Part shown: one piece after another, positions 9,187-18,679 of the stretch
How positions within the stretch are numbered: the first letter of the stretch is position 1
Layout: each line of letters starts with the position of its first letter
NCBI GenBank assembly: GCA_947477565.1
Contig: CANJUR010000029.1
Span: forward strand, 1-53,271
Direction of reading: 5' to 3'
From: Deltaproteobacteria bacterium
GTDB taxonomy: Bacteria > Myxococcota_A > Polyangia > Polyangiales > Ga0077539
DNA length: 53,271 bases
Translations under genes and position numbers: made by a program
Notes under the pieces: generated by a model
The model's input: the letters and a program-made list of their open reading frames with translations, nothing else
Told to the model about the DNA's origin: nothing
The model's database searches: none

Positions 9187-11109
9187 ATGGCGCCCAACCT
9201 GTACACCCGCCCGTCTCGTCCGCTAGTGTCCGCTCCGTTGAACGACCCGCGAGCCGACGAGCGTTTCCCCTGGGGCACCGTCTCCAACCTGAGCCTCGCG
9301 GCCGCCGTGCTCTTCGCCGCGATGGCCCTCGCGCGTTTTCGCACCTGGCACAACGACACCTTCGACCTCGCCTTCTACGCCCGCCTCGTCTGGGGCGCCG
9401 GCCACGGCGACCTCTGGAACCCCCTCGTCGGCGCGCCCCTCTGGGGCCTGCACCTCTCCTTCGTGCTTCTCCCGTTGGGGCTGCTCGGACGCCTCGTGGC
9501 CGTCGTCCCGCTGCTGCTCGTCGTGCAGGCCGCCACCGTCGCCGCCGCGGGAATCCCCCTCGCGCGCATCGCCTCGCGCCGCATCGGCCACCCCGCCGCC
9601 CCCTTCCTCGCCCTCTTCGTCTACCTCCTCTTCCCCACCGTCGGCTCCATCGCCAGCTACGAGTTTCACCCGAGTTCACTGGCCCTTTTGCCGCTGTGCA
9701 TCGCGCTCGATTTTTTCGACCAGCGCCGCGCCGTCGCCGGGGTCGTCGCCCTCGGCCTCGCCACCCTCTGCCGCGAAGACGTCGCCCTCTGCGCCGCCCT
9801 CACCGGCCTTGCGCTCGCACTGCACCGCCCGCACCGCTCCATCGGCCTCGCCGCCTTCGTCGGCTTTACCGCGTGGTTTTCCGTCTACCTCTTTGTCATC
9901 GCGCCGCACTACCTCCCGCGCACCGGATCTCTCCAGCTCCACTTCGGCCACCTCGGATCGTCCCCGGCGTCCATTCTCGCGCGCCTGCTGCAGCACCCCG
10001 TCGCGACGATCCGCGACCTCGCTACGCCCGTGCGTCTGCTCTACATCCCACGCCTCCTCGCCCCGGTGGCGCTCCTCTCGCTCTTGCGCCCGCGGTGGTT
10101 TCTCCCCGCGCTCGCCCCCATCGGCATCAACCTGCTCTCGCAGTTTCCCACCGCCGTTCAGGTGCACTCGCACTACAGCACCCTCGCGGTGCCGTTCATC
10201 CTCGTGTCGGCCATCCACGGCGCCGCCTGGATCATGGCCGCCGGCGCCCTGCAGGCCGAGCGCTACGGCCTCCTCGTCGCGGCTGCGGTCTCCATCGCGA
10301 GCGTCACCACGCAGCACCGCGCGGGCGTCATCCCCATTCTCGGTAGCCGCTTCAACCGCGCCGATCACCGCGCCGATGAGCGGCAGACCGCCCTCGACGC
10401 CATCGCGGACATCATCCCCCCGGACGCGTCGTTTACGGGCCCGGACTACACCCTCGCGCACTTCGCCGAGCGCACGCGCATCTTCCGCTTCAAGCAGCCG
10501 CCCGACCGCGCCGCGGAGTACGCCGTGCTCTCCACCGAGCACCGCAACCTCCACACGGGCACGCAAGAACTCTGGCGCAACTCCGAGGAGGTCACGGTCC
10601 GCAACGCCTTGTTCTGGCGTCGTTACGGCGTCTGGACGGTGGTCGGTGACTACATCGTCCTGCGGGAAAACTGGCCTGTCCGCACCTACGCCCAGGGCCG
10701 CTATGTGGAGTTTGAGCCCGACCCGCGCGTGCATCCGGGCCACGTCGAGATCGGCCGCGCGCTCACCATCGCGGGCTACGGCATCACCCGCGCCGCGCAC
10801 GGCAGCCACGTGATTCTCCTGCTGGTCGCCAACGAGCCGTGGCCGTACGACCTCGGCTTCGAGCTCGGCTGGGGTCCGATGCACCCCGTCGTCGATCGGC
10901 AAGACCCCGCGCGCACTTACGGCTTTCTCCCCTACGACGGAGTTTTCATGGCGTCCTTTGTGCGGCCCGGCGAAGTGACCCGCACGGAGGTAGACCTGCC
11001 CGCCTCGCCGGAAGAACTCCGCGCCCACGGTCTCTGGTTTGGCCCGCGCCGCATCGATGGTTCGCGCCTCGAAGCCGCCTCCGCCCACTGGACCCGTCTC
11101 CCGGAATGA
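9187..11109 (+). CDS. DUF2079 polytopic membrane protein
   Basis: A 640-aa protein with about ten hydrophobic segments in its first 370 residues and a soluble C-terminal domain. The early HNDTFDLAFYARLVWGAGHG stretch and ASYEFHPSSLALLPLCIALD are characteristic of DUF2079, a family related to GT-C membrane glycosyltransferases. A later CREDVAL stretch also fits. A role in transferring sugar from a polyprenyl carrier is an inference from the fold family. I chose ATG 9187 because the upstream in-frame sequence is part of the inverted-repeat region. The stop overlaps the next gene's start (ATGA), indicating coupling. Confidence 0.8.
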   Translation: MAPNLYTRPSRPLVSAPLNDPRADERFPWGTVSNLSLAAAVLFAAMALARFRTWHNDTFDLAFYARLVWGAGHGDLWNPLVGAPLWGLHLSFVLLPLGLLGRLVAVVPLLLVVQAATVAAAGIPLARIASRRIGHPAAPFLALFVYLLFPTVGSIASYEFHPSSLALLPLCIALDFFDQRRAVAGVVALGLATLCREDVALCAALTGLALALHRPHRSIGLAAFVGFTAWFSVYLFVIAPHYLPRTGSLQLHFGHLGSSPASILARLLQHPVATIRDLATPVRLLYIPRLLAPVALLSLLRPRWFLPALAPIGINLLSQFPTAVQVHSHYSTLAVPFILVSAIHGAAWIMAAGALQAERYGLLVAAAVSIASVTTQHRAGVIPILGSRFNRADHRADERQTALDAIADIIPPDASFTGPDYTLAHFAERTRIFRFKQPPDRAAEYAVLSTEHRNLHTGTQELWRNSEEVTVRNALFWRRYGVWTVVGDYIVLRENWPVRTYAQGRYVEFEPDPRVHPGHVEIGRALTIAGYGITRAAHGSHVILLLVANEPWPYDLGFELGWGPMHPVVDRQDPARTYGFLPYDGVFMASFVRPGEVTRTEVDLPASPEELRAHGLWFGPRRIDGSRLEAASAHWTRLPE

Positions 11110-13565
11110 TCCGTCGGGTCGTCCTCGTCCCCGTGCTGGCCGCGCTGTGCACCTGCAGCGCACCCCTGCGCACCACCCTGGTGGTCGGATCCGTCGAGCT
11201 TCGGCGCGTCGACCGCGACCGCCTCCGGTCTGCGATGGAAGTCATCCCGGGCGACTGGGTGCTCCGCAGTCCGGGCCTGCAGGTGGTGCTCGCCGGGGAC
11301 AGCCCGATGATCCGCAGCGCGCGGCCCGGGAGCATCCTCGCGCTGACCGATCGCGCCGTCCCCGGCGTCGCCCCGTTGCGCAACGTGGACTTCTTCCTCT
11401 CCCTCGGTGATCGCGAACTCCAGGCCACCGGCACCCGCCTGGAGGCCGTGCTCGTGGACGCCACCCCGACGCTCCGCCTCACGGCGCGGTACCAGCACCA
11501 GGGAGACACGCTCACCCTCACCCGCGACTACGCGATGGAGCCCGGCCGCCGCGCGCTCCACCTCCGGACGCGCATCCATAACGACGGCGACCACCCCATC
11601 GCCGGGGTGCGCTACGGCGCGCGGATCGCGTGGGCCGACGAGGCCCCGTTCGCGCCATCGCTGGGGGTGCACACCAAGTTTCACGAGGGCGGGGCTCCTT
11701 GGGTTGGCGCGGCAGAGCGCGGGCTCACCGTCGGCTGGACCCGCGCGAACGCCCTCGACCTCGACCTCCGCTTCACCAGCGACGTGCACGAACACACGCT
11801 CACGCTGGGCGCCACCGAGGTGGTCCACGCCGCCACGAACCTCCGTCCGGCGGCCTTTGTCGAAGACCACGAGCTTCTCTTCAACCTCCCCGGCACGCTC
11901 GGCGATCTGCAGCGTGCGGTGATGCTCTGGCGCGGCACACCCGTCACCGACCTCCCGGTGGTGGTGCACGGCGCCGCGCGCAACCCTGCGACGGTGACCA
12001 TCACCACCCCTGACGGCCACGCCGTGCTCATCTCTCAGCCCACCGCCGACCGCGTCGTGTTGCCCCTCACCCCTGGACACTACGTAGCGTGGGTGACCGC
12101 TCCGGGCTCTGCCACGGGCGATCCGGTGAGCTTCGAGGTGCACGAGGGCGCGAGCGGTGCGGTGCCCATCGAGGTGGGGCTACCCCCCGGCGCGTCGATG
12201 CGGGTGACGGCCGTCAACGAGGACGACGACCGCAACCCCGCGCTGCCCGTGCGGATTACCGTGCGAGGTATTCCACCGACTGCCGACCCGACGCTCGGCC
12301 CGGTGCACCACGCTGCGGGAGCGGGTGTGGTGGTGGTCGCCGCGAGCGGCTCGGCGGACTTCCCGGTAGCGCCCGGAACATACCGGGTCACGGTCTCCCA
12401 CGGCCCCGAGTGGACCCTCGCCACGCGCGACGTGACCGTCACCGAGACGCTGCGCGGCGAGATCGACGTGGGGTTGTCGCACGCGGTTCCGATGGAGGGT
12501 TGGGTCGCGTGTGACCTGCACGTGCACGCCAACCCGAGCTTCGACTCGCACGTCTCGCTGGTTGACCGGGTGGCCTCACTCGTGGCCGAGGGCATCGGCT
12601 TCGCGACCCCGACGGAGCACAACGTTGTCGGCGACTATACCGAAGGGGTCGCGCTGCTCCCGGAGAACATCACTGCGCCGCTCCAGTGGGTGCCCGCGGT
12701 GGAGATCACCACGGACCGCAACGCGCAGCCCTGGGGGCACTTCAACGTGTACCCGTACGCCCCGCGGGCGGGGGCTCCGGAGGGCGGCCCGCCGCCGTTC
12801 GTCGGGGTCGGCCCGCGGGAGATCTTCGCCGCTGCGCGGGTGCGTTCGCCGGACGGAATCATCCAGGTGAACCACCCCCGGATGCAGCCCAACATCGGGT
12901 ACTTCAACGTCACCGGGCTCGACGTGCGCACCGGCCGCGCGGTCTCTCCCGCCTACGATCCGAACTACGACGCGATTGAAGTGTTCAATGGCTTCTATTT
13001 AGGACAAATCGGCGAGGTGGAGCGGGTGCTCCACGACTGGACTTCGTTGATGTCCCGGGGCCGCCACTACCTCGGGACGGGCTCGAGTGACTCGCACACG
13101 ATCGCCTATCAGTGGGCGGGCTATCCCCGGACGATGGTGCACCTGAACCCCGGCGAGTCCGCGGCGGATCACCCCGCCGTTCTGCGCGCGCTGCGACAGG
13201 GGCGGGCGTTCGTAACGTCGGGACCGATGATGCTGCTCACGGTCAACGGCCAGGAGCCAGGCGCGCCGGTGACCCTTCGCGGTTCGAGCACGGTGCAGGC
13301 GCACGTGGTGGTGATGGCGCCGCCGTGGATGCACCTGGAGACCGTTGAACTGCTGCGTAACGGCGAGGTGGTCGAGCGCCTCGCGGTGCCCATGGGAACC
13401 GGGCGATTGCGCTTCGACGCGACGGTTCCGCTGACGGTGGGGGCGGGGGATTTCGTGCTGGCGACGGCGCGCGGACCGGCGGGCGACCTCGAGGTGGTGC
13501 TGCCCCACTCGAACGGCGTGCCTTACGCGTTTACGAACCCGGTATGGATGGAAGCGGCGCGCTGA
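11106..13565 (+). CDS. CehA/McbA-type metallohydrolase with C-terminal PHP domain
   Basis: An 819-aa protein. Residues 1-20 are hydrophobic (RRVVLVPVLAALCTCSA), a probable signal peptide, though the lipobox is imperfect. About 450 residues of beta-rich sequence follow, including a carboxypeptidase-regulatory-like stretch near 310-440. The C-terminal domain (about 462-815) has PHP metal ligands: CDLHVHANPSF, TPTEHN, AVEITT, QVNHPR and GSSDSHTI. This matches CehA/McbA family phosphoesterase-like hydrolases. The natural substrate is unknown; export is likely. Its ATG overlaps the stop of the DUF2079 gene by 4 bp, so the two are translationally coupled. Confidence 0.82.
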   Translation: MIRRVVLVPVLAALCTCSAPLRTTLVVGSVELRRVDRDRLRSAMEVIPGDWVLRSPGLQVVLAGDSPMIRSARPGSILALTDRAVPGVAPLRNVDFFLSLGDRELQATGTRLEAVLVDATPTLRLTARYQHQGDTLTLTRDYAMEPGRRALHLRTRIHNDGDHPIAGVRYGARIAWADEAPFAPSLGVHTKFHEGGAPWVGAAERGLTVGWTRANALDLDLRFTSDVHEHTLTLGATEVVHAATNLRPAAFVEDHELLFNLPGTLGDLQRAVMLWRGTPVTDLPVVVHGAARNPATVTITTPDGHAVLISQPTADRVVLPLTPGHYVAWVTAPGSATGDPVSFEVHEGASGAVPIEVGLPPGASMRVTAVNEDDDRNPALPVRITVRGIPPTADPTLGPVHHAAGAGVVVVAASGSADFPVAPGTYRVTVSHGPEWTLATRDVTVTETLRGEIDVGLSHAVPMEGWVACDLHVHANPSFDSHVSLVDRVASLVAEGIGFATPTEHNVVGDYTEGVALLPENITAPLQWVPAVEITTDRNAQPWGHFNVYPYAPRAGAPEGGPPPFVGVGPREIFAAARVRSPDGIIQVNHPRMQPNIGYFNVTGLDVRTGRAVSPAYDPNYDAIEVFNGFYLGQIGEVERVLHDWTSLMSRGRHYLGTGSSDSHTIAYQWAGYPRTMVHLNPGESAADHPAVLRALRQGRAFVTSGPMMLLTVNGQEPGAPVTLRGSSTVQAHVVVMAPPWMHLETVELLRNGEVVERLAVPMGTGRLRFDATVPLTVGAGDFVLATARGPAGDLEVVLPHSNGVPYAFTNPVWMEAAR

Positions 13566-13601
13566 CCCGCGCGGCAGACGAAGCGAACGGGCGGGCGACG
13601 A

Positions 13602-14330
13602 TCAGGGGACGCAGATGTTGATCGTGCCAGCCGCCATGGCGACGGCCGCGCAGGTGGTGAAGTACGGCGCGCAGTCGCGGTTGCCGTTGGCGGGGTTGCA
13701 GAGTCGCATGCACTGGGCGAGGTTGGGATTGCCCATCGGGGCGACGCACTCGACCGACTGGCGGGCCGCGCCGGGCACGTAGCCCGGGCACATGGCGGCG
13801 TTGCCGCTGGTGCAGGAGATGGTGCAGAGGTTGCCCTGCGCGGCGCCCGCGCGGGCGAACATCGAAGGCGCGCAGGTGGTCCCGCTGCCGCAAGCGCCGC
13901 CGGCCGGGGTGCAGGAGGTGTACGCCGCGGGCGGCGGCGGCGGGGTGACGGTGCCGGTGCCGATGGGCACGCAGATCTGGTTGGCGGTTCCTGGAATGAC
14001 CGCGCACTGGGTGCCGACGCCGCAGTCGAGGTTGCTGGCGCAGGTGTCGTAACACTGGCCGAGGCCGGTGCTGCCGTTGACCACGCAGGTCGGGAGGTAG
14101 ACGGAGTTGGTGCCGAAGTCGGGGCACACGGTGCTGACCGAGCAGGTCGTGGTGCAGAAGCTTCCCGCGCCACCGGTGGTGAAGCCCGCCGTGGAGCAGA
14201 GCGTGCCGCCGCCGCAGGTCTGGCCGGCGGTACAGCCCTCATAGGCACTGCGCGAGGCGACCTCGACGATGCAACCCGCGCCAATGGACATCATCACGCT
14301 CATCGACAGAACAAGTTCTCGAATCTTCAT
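13602..14330 (-). CDS. Cys-rich lipoprotein
   Basis: A 242-aa secreted lipoprotein. The signal peptide ends at lipobox IGAGC (Cys20). The rest is dense in regularly spaced cysteines (CTAGQTCGGGTLCSTAG, FCTTTCS, CYDTCASNLDCG, CMRLCNPANGNRDCAP), separated in the middle by a PPPPPAA linker. The two halves appear to be related modules, as in many myxobacterial Cys-rich surface lipoproteins. The start is supported by a GAAGGAGA Shine-Dalgarno just upstream. Function unknown. It converges with the CehA-like gene. Confidence 0.75.
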   Translation of the reverse strand: MKIRELVLSMSVMMSIGAGCIVEVASRSAYEGCTAGQTCGGGTLCSTAGFTTGGAGSFCTTTCSVSTVCPDFGTNSVYLPTCVVNGSTGLGQCYDTCASNLDCGVGTQCAVIPGTANQICVPIGTGTVTPPPPPAAYTSCTPAGGACGSGTTCAPSMFARAGAAQGNLCTISCTSGNAAMCPGYVPGAARQSVECVAPMGNPNLAQCMRLCNPANGNRDCAPYFTTCAAVAMAAGTINICVP

Positions 14331-14445
14331 GAAACATTCTCCTTCAAGGGATGGATCGCAGTTGGAAGACGGCAGAGATGTACCACCGTCCGCGCGAGGG
14401 AAACTGTCGCTCGGCCACTGGTACGTCGAGTCCCCCGCACAACCT

Positions 14446-14997
14446 TCATCGGCGCATCAACTCGGCACTCGCGGTCGTGACGTACTGCCCTCGAGGCCAG
14501 TGCCGATAGTACTGCACCTGCACCACGGGACCGCCGTCCGCATCGTATTCACCCGGCGTCACCGTTCCGAATACACGCACGAGTGAGTTGGTCTGAAGAC
14601 GGTTCTCCCCGTCGAGGTCTTCCGCGCGCAGCGCCACGCTCGCCGTGAAGGGGCCGCCATCTCGCGCGTTGACGGTCACCCGACAGGAGTTCTCCGTGTC
14701 TTCTTCGCAGAGGTGCCGCTCCTGGTGAATGCGCACCTGAAGCCCGAGCCGCCATGGCCCGCCGCCCTCCCGGCTCACCGCGCGCACGATGCCGAAAAAC
14801 GACACCACGCGCCCCCGAAACGGCTCCGGCGTCCGACGAATCTCGTCGTACACGGGCTCATCAGCGCGCGCCGCCCAGGTCGCCTCGTCGTCGAGCGTCA
14901 CGTACGTCCGCGCGTAGCCGTAGCGCCCAGCGGACGCGCAGCCCCCCGCGAGCAGCCCCAAGAATATCAGCCCAGGTAAGACCGCGGTCGGCTTCAT
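14446..14997 (-). CDS. Putative lipoprotein, unknown family
   Basis: A 183-aa protein with a clear signal peptide and lipobox LAGGC (Cys20). The mature part is beta-rich. RVVSFFGIVRAVSREGGGPW and SLVRVFGTVTPG look like two OB-fold-type strands, and two cysteines (HLCEEDTENSC) could form a disulfide. I do not recognise a named family. It starts 24 bp downstream of the zinc-ribbon gene on the same strand, so co-transcription is likely. Confidence 0.65.
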   Translation of the reverse strand: MKPTAVLPGLIFLGLLAGGCASAGRYGYARTYVTLDDEATWAARADEPVYDEIRRTPEPFRGRVVSFFGIVRAVSREGGGPWRLGLQVRIHQERHLCEEDTENSCRVTVNARDGGPFTASVALRAEDLDGENRLQTNSLVRVFGTVTPGEYDADGGPVVQVQYYRHWPRGQYVTTASAELMRR

Positions 14998-15021
14998 CAG
15001 GCCGACAGCATACAGACCCCG

Positions 15022-15909
15022 CTACCTCTTCGGGCGGAGCTTGTTCTTCAGGTCAGACATCTCATCTTCGTCCGTCGGGGCCGGGGCCTCCGTCGGCGCG
15101 GCCGGCGCGCTGCCTCGCAACTTTCGCTTGAGCGCCGTGAGTTCGTCCTCCAGCGCGGGAACTTCTTCCACCACAGCCACCGCCACCACGGGCGCCTGCG
15201 TCCCCTCCTTCGGAATCATCCCCAGCCGCCGCTTGAGCGCCGTGAGTTCGTCCTCCTGCGAGGGCATCGCCGCGACCTTCGCGGCCACCTTCTGACGCAG
15301 CGCCGCGAGTTCGTCCTCGACCTTCGCCTCCGAGACAAACGCCTCGTCCGCCGCGGCCGTCGGTGCGCTCTTCGCCGCGAGCAACAACCCCCGCCGCACT
15401 GGCGCCTGTGCGGTCTCATCCGCCGCAGACCCGCGCCGAAGCTGCTTGCCCAGCCGCTCGGTGTCCGTGCGCAGCGCCGCCGCCACCCGGGTGCGCCGCT
15501 CGACCATGTCCTGGGCCTCCCCGGCGAGCGCGGCGTCCCGGCTGCGCGCGGCGATGGTCACCCGCGACGACCAGAGCGCGATCTCCTCTTCCACCTTGTC
15601 GAGCTGATCATGCAGCCCGGTAAGCTGATCAATCACCGAAGCATCGAGGTCTTCTTCCGACGCGACGCCGCCCTCTGGCGGATCAAAGCGCGCCTGGCAG
15701 AGGGTGCACTCAAACACCCGCCCTCCCCGCTCCGTGGCCACGAGCGAGACCCCAAAGAGGGAGAGGTTTTTCACCCGCTCGCGCTCCAGCAGTCGCGAGG
15801 CCTGACCGCAGCGCGGGCACGTGTCCGCCACGCTCCTCGGCTTGTCGATGTCCTCGATGTCCCAACCGCCGACGTCCGCGCGCTTCCAGTCCATGCCCAT
15901 CGCCTCCAA
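15022..15909 (-). CDS. Zinc-ribbon coiled-coil protein with repeated DELTALKRKL motif
   Basis: A 295-aa cytoplasmic protein. Residues 31-71 hold a four-Cys zinc ribbon (CPRCG and CTLC). A coiled coil spans about 86-160 (IDQLTGLHDQLDKVEEEIAL). The Ala/Pro-rich tail carries four copies of a short acidic-then-basic motif: EDELAALRQKV (198), EDELTALKRRLG (219), EDELTALKRKLR (254) and EDEMSDLKNKLR (281). The repeats suggest a short binding helix presented several times. An alternative start at 15894 has a better-spaced GGAGG. No function can be assigned. Confidence 0.7.
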   Translation of the reverse strand: MEAMGMDWKRADVGGWDIEDIDKPRSVADTCPRCGQASRLLERERVKNLSLFGVSLVATERGGRVFECTLCQARFDPPEGGVASEEDLDASVIDQLTGLHDQLDKVEEEIALWSSRVTIAARSRDAALAGEAQDMVERRTRVAAALRTDTERLGKQLRRGSAADETAQAPVRRGLLLAAKSAPTAAADEAFVSEAKVEDELAALRQKVAAKVAAMPSQEDELTALKRRLGMIPKEGTQAPVVAVAVVEEVPALEDELTALKRKLRGSAPAAPTEAPAPTDEDEMSDLKNKLRPKR

Positions 15910-15955
15910 ACCTCTACGACGGATTCCCCCCGAACGTCTAACCTCACCCCACCGC

Positions 15956-15971
15956 TTACCTATTCAGGTAA
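15956..15971. promoter_or_regulatory. Candidate operator palindrome TTACCT-ATTC-AGGTAA
   Basis: A perfect 6-bp inverted repeat with a 4-nt centre in the AT-richer part of the 114-bp gap between the divergent zinc-ribbon gene and the NAD-synthase-led operon. Its place suits a repressor site controlling the biosynthetic cassette. No cognate regulator is adjacent. Confidence 0.35.
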
Positions 15972-16023
15972 TAAATGAGCGGGGGTTTCCAAAGTTCAGG
16001 GTTTGTATGACACAACATCGGCC

Positions 16024-17010
16024 ATGAGCTTCTCCCGGGACGTGTTGCGCATCGCTGATCTGACCGCCGAGGCTGACCGCATCGCGAAGCGACTGCGCGA
16101 ACTGGTCACCGTCAACCACCGCCGCCGCGGCCTCGTGGTGGGCATCTCTGGCGGCATCGACTCCGCCCTTTGCACGGCCCTCGCGGTGCGCGCCTTCGGC
16201 CCGGACAAGGTGCACGGCATCTTCCTGCCCGAGCGCGTCTCGTCGAGCGAGTCGCTCACCTTCGGCAAGCTGCTCGCCGATCGCTTCGGCATCCAGACCA
16301 CCACTGAAGACCTCGGCCCGGCGCTCGAAGCCCTCGGTTGTTATCGACGCCAGGACGACGCCATCCGCGCGGTTTTCCCCGACTACGGCGACGGGTGGAA
16401 GTCCAAGATCGTCATCCCCTCCATTCTCGAGGGCGAGCGGCTCAACATCTCGCGCGTCACCGTCGAGCGCCCCGACGGAACGCAGGAGTCCAGGGCCCTC
16501 CCGCTGTCGGCCTACCTGCTGCTCGTGGCGGCTACCAACTTCAAGCAGCGCCTACGCACCACGCTCGAGTACTTCCACGCCGACCGGCTCAACTACGCCG
16601 TCTGCGGTACGCCCAACCGCCTCGAATACGACCAGGGATTTTTCGTGAAGGGCGGCGACGGACTCGCCGACGTGAAGCCCATCGCGCACCTCTACAAGAC
16701 CCAGGTGTACGCGATGGCCGAGGCCCTCGGGGTGCCCGCGGAGATCTGCAGTCGCGCGCCCACCACGGACACGTTCTCGCTGCCGCAGGGGCAAGACGAG
16801 TTCTATTACGCGCTCCCGTATGGCGAGATGGATCTCTGCCTCTGGGCGCACAACCACCGGGTGTCCGCCTCGGAGGTCGCGCCGGTGCTCGGCATCTCCG
16901 AAGCGCAGGTCGAGCGGGTGTTCAAGGACATCGAGGCCAAGCGGCGCGCCACGCTGCCGCTGCACCTCACGAGCCTGCTCATCGACCCGGTTCCCGAGAT
17001 CGTGAAGTAA
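16024..17010 (+). CDS. nadE: NAD+ synthase family ATP-pyrophosphatase
   Basis: A 328-aa stand-alone synthetase with no glutaminase domain. The N-type ATP-pyrophosphatase loop SGGIDSA sits at about 41-47. YAVCGTPNRLEYDQGFFVKG, GDGLADVKPIAHLYKTQV and SRAPTTDTFSLPQGQDEF are typical NadE landmarks, covering the ATP and deamido-NAD sites. The family reaction is ATP-dependent amidation of deamido-NAD with ammonia. About 50 residues beyond the minimal NadE length, an inserted stretch (about 118-160) and the position at the head of a ligase-ACP cassette leave room for a specialised amidating role. The alternative ATG at 16003 lacks a ribosome site as well. The ligase gene follows 26 bp on. Confidence 0.82.
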   Translation: MSFSRDVLRIADLTAEADRIAKRLRELVTVNHRRRGLVVGISGGIDSALCTALAVRAFGPDKVHGIFLPERVSSSESLTFGKLLADRFGIQTTTEDLGPALEALGCYRRQDDAIRAVFPDYGDGWKSKIVIPSILEGERLNISRVTVERPDGTQESRALPLSAYLLLVAATNFKQRLRTTLEYFHADRLNYAVCGTPNRLEYDQGFFVKGGDGLADVKPIAHLYKTQVYAMAEALGVPAEICSRAPTTDTFSLPQGQDEFYYALPYGEMDLCLWAHNHRVSASEVAPVLGISEAQVERVFKDIEAKRRATLPLHLTSLLIDPVPEIVK

Positions 17011-17036
17011 GGGCTTCGGGAGCGGAGGTCGTCGCG

Positions 17037-18611
17037 ATGGTGCTCGGCGCACGCGGAATCGCGGAGTTTCTCGAAGCCTCGGCGGCGCGCACGCCGGACA
17101 AGGTCGCCCTCGTCGTCGGCAAGGCCTCGTTCACCTACGCGACGCTCGATGCGTGGGCCAACCGCATCGGCCACGCGCTGCGCGCTCGCGGGGTCGGCCG
17201 CGGCGATCGGGTGCTCATCTTCGGCGACAACACCGCGGAGGTCGCCGCCGCGATCTGGGGCGTGCTCAAGGCCGACGCGGTCTTCTTCGTCGTCAACGCG
17301 CAGGTGAAGGCCGAAAAGCTCGCATACATGATCGACGACGCCGCGGTCGCCGCAGTGATCGCCGACGCCGTCCTCGCCACCGCATGGACGGACGCCGTGC
17401 AGCGCGCGACGACGAAGCCCGCGGTGTTCGTGCACGGGCCGCAGACCCCGCGCGCCCTCGACCTCGCGCTCACCGCGGGGCTCCTCGGCGTAGACGACCT
17501 CGCCGCGGCGGTGGCTGCGCAGCCCGACACCGCGCCCTCGCGGCGCACCCTCGACGTCGATCTCGCGGCGATCATCTACACGTCGGGCAGCACGGGTGAG
17601 CCGAAGGGCGCGACGCTCACGCACCGCAACGTAGCGTTCGCGTCCTGGAGCGTCACCACGCTGCTCGAAAACACTGCCGACGAGGTGATTCTCGGGGTGG
17701 TCCCGATGGCCTTCAACTACGGGCTGTACCAGTGGTTGATGACCGTACGGCTCGGCGCGACGCTGGTGCTCGAACGATCGTTCGCGTTTCCGGTGGCGAT
17801 ACTGCAGCGGGTGGCCGCGACCGGGGTGACGGGCTTCCCGGGGGTGCCGACGATGTTCGCGCTGCTCGGTGAATTAACGAACATTCCGGTGCCGCCGCTC
17901 ACGAACGTTCGCTACGTGACCAACACCGCTGCGGCGCTGCTGCCAAAGCACTTCGAGGCCATCGCGCGGTGGTTTCCCAACGCGCAGGTCTATTCGATGT
18001 ACGGGCTGACGGAGTGCAAGCGCGTCTCGTGGCTCCCGCCCGCCGACCTTGCGCGCAAGCCGGGCAGCGTGGGCATCGCGATTCCCGGGACGGAGTTCTG
18101 GGTGGTCGACGCCGAAGGCCAGCGCCACGACCGCTCGGCCGAAGGCGAACTGGTGGTGCGCGGCTCGCACATCATGGCGGGCTACTGGCGCAAGCCCGAG
18201 GTGACCGCGCGCTTTCTCCGCCCGGGACCGCTGCCGGGCGAGGTGCTCTTCTACACGGGCGACTACACCCGACTCGATGACGACGGGTACCTGTACTTCA
18301 TCGCGCGCATGGACGAGGTCATCAAGACCCGCGGGGAGAAGGTCGCGCCGCGGGAGGTCGAGGCCGCCCTCGAGCGCATCGAAGGGGTGCGCGAGTGCGC
18401 GGTGGTCGGCGTGCCCGATGCCATCCTCGGATCGGCGATCAAGGCCTTTGTGGTGCTCGCGGACGAATACCAGGGAAGGTATTCCGAGAAGGACGTGATG
18501 CTGCGCCTGGGGCAGATGTTGGAGGCCTACATGGTGCCCAAACAGGTGGAGTTTCGGGCGTCGCTCCCGAAGACCGCGATGGGCAAGATCGTGAAGAAGG
18601 GTCTGGCTTGA
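17037..18611 (+). CDS. AMP-forming acyl ligase (acyl-CoA/ACP synthetase)
   Basis: A 524-aa enzyme of the ANL superfamily, which activates a carboxylate as acyl-AMP and passes it to CoA or a carrier protein. Motifs are complete: YTSGSTGEPKGATLTH (P-loop, about 180-196), YSMYGLTECKR (A5), YTGDYTR (A7), RMDEVIKTRGEKVAPREVE (A8) and a C-terminal PKTAMGKIVKK with the catalytic Lys. The sequence is close to the ligases called exosortase A system-associated. The carrier-protein gene 68 bp downstream is its probable partner. The substrate cannot be read from the sequence. Confidence 0.88.
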   Translation: MVLGARGIAEFLEASAARTPDKVALVVGKASFTYATLDAWANRIGHALRARGVGRGDRVLIFGDNTAEVAAAIWGVLKADAVFFVVNAQVKAEKLAYMIDDAAVAAVIADAVLATAWTDAVQRATTKPAVFVHGPQTPRALDLALTAGLLGVDDLAAAVAAQPDTAPSRRTLDVDLAAIIYTSGSTGEPKGATLTHRNVAFASWSVTTLLENTADEVILGVVPMAFNYGLYQWLMTVRLGATLVLERSFAFPVAILQRVAATGVTGFPGVPTMFALLGELTNIPVPPLTNVRYVTNTAAALLPKHFEAIARWFPNAQVYSMYGLTECKRVSWLPPADLARKPGSVGIAIPGTEFWVVDAEGQRHDRSAEGELVVRGSHIMAGYWRKPEVTARFLRPGPLPGEVLFYTGDYTRLDDDGYLYFIARMDEVIKTRGEKVAPREVEAALERIEGVRECAVVGVPDAILGSAIKAFVVLADEYQGRYSEKDVMLRLGQMLEAYMVPKQVEFRASLPKTAMGKIVKKGLA

Positions 18612-18679
18612 AAGCTTCGTGACCAGGGGCGGCGGGTTCTGGTATCACGCGTCGGGTTCTCAGAAAGGGGTCTCTACGG

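Noticed and set aside
16024..17010. Asparagine synthase-type amidotransferase, as in exosortase loci
   Set aside because: The sequence has NadE landmarks (SGGIDSA, GTPNRLEYDQGF) and no N-terminal glutaminase Cys domain.
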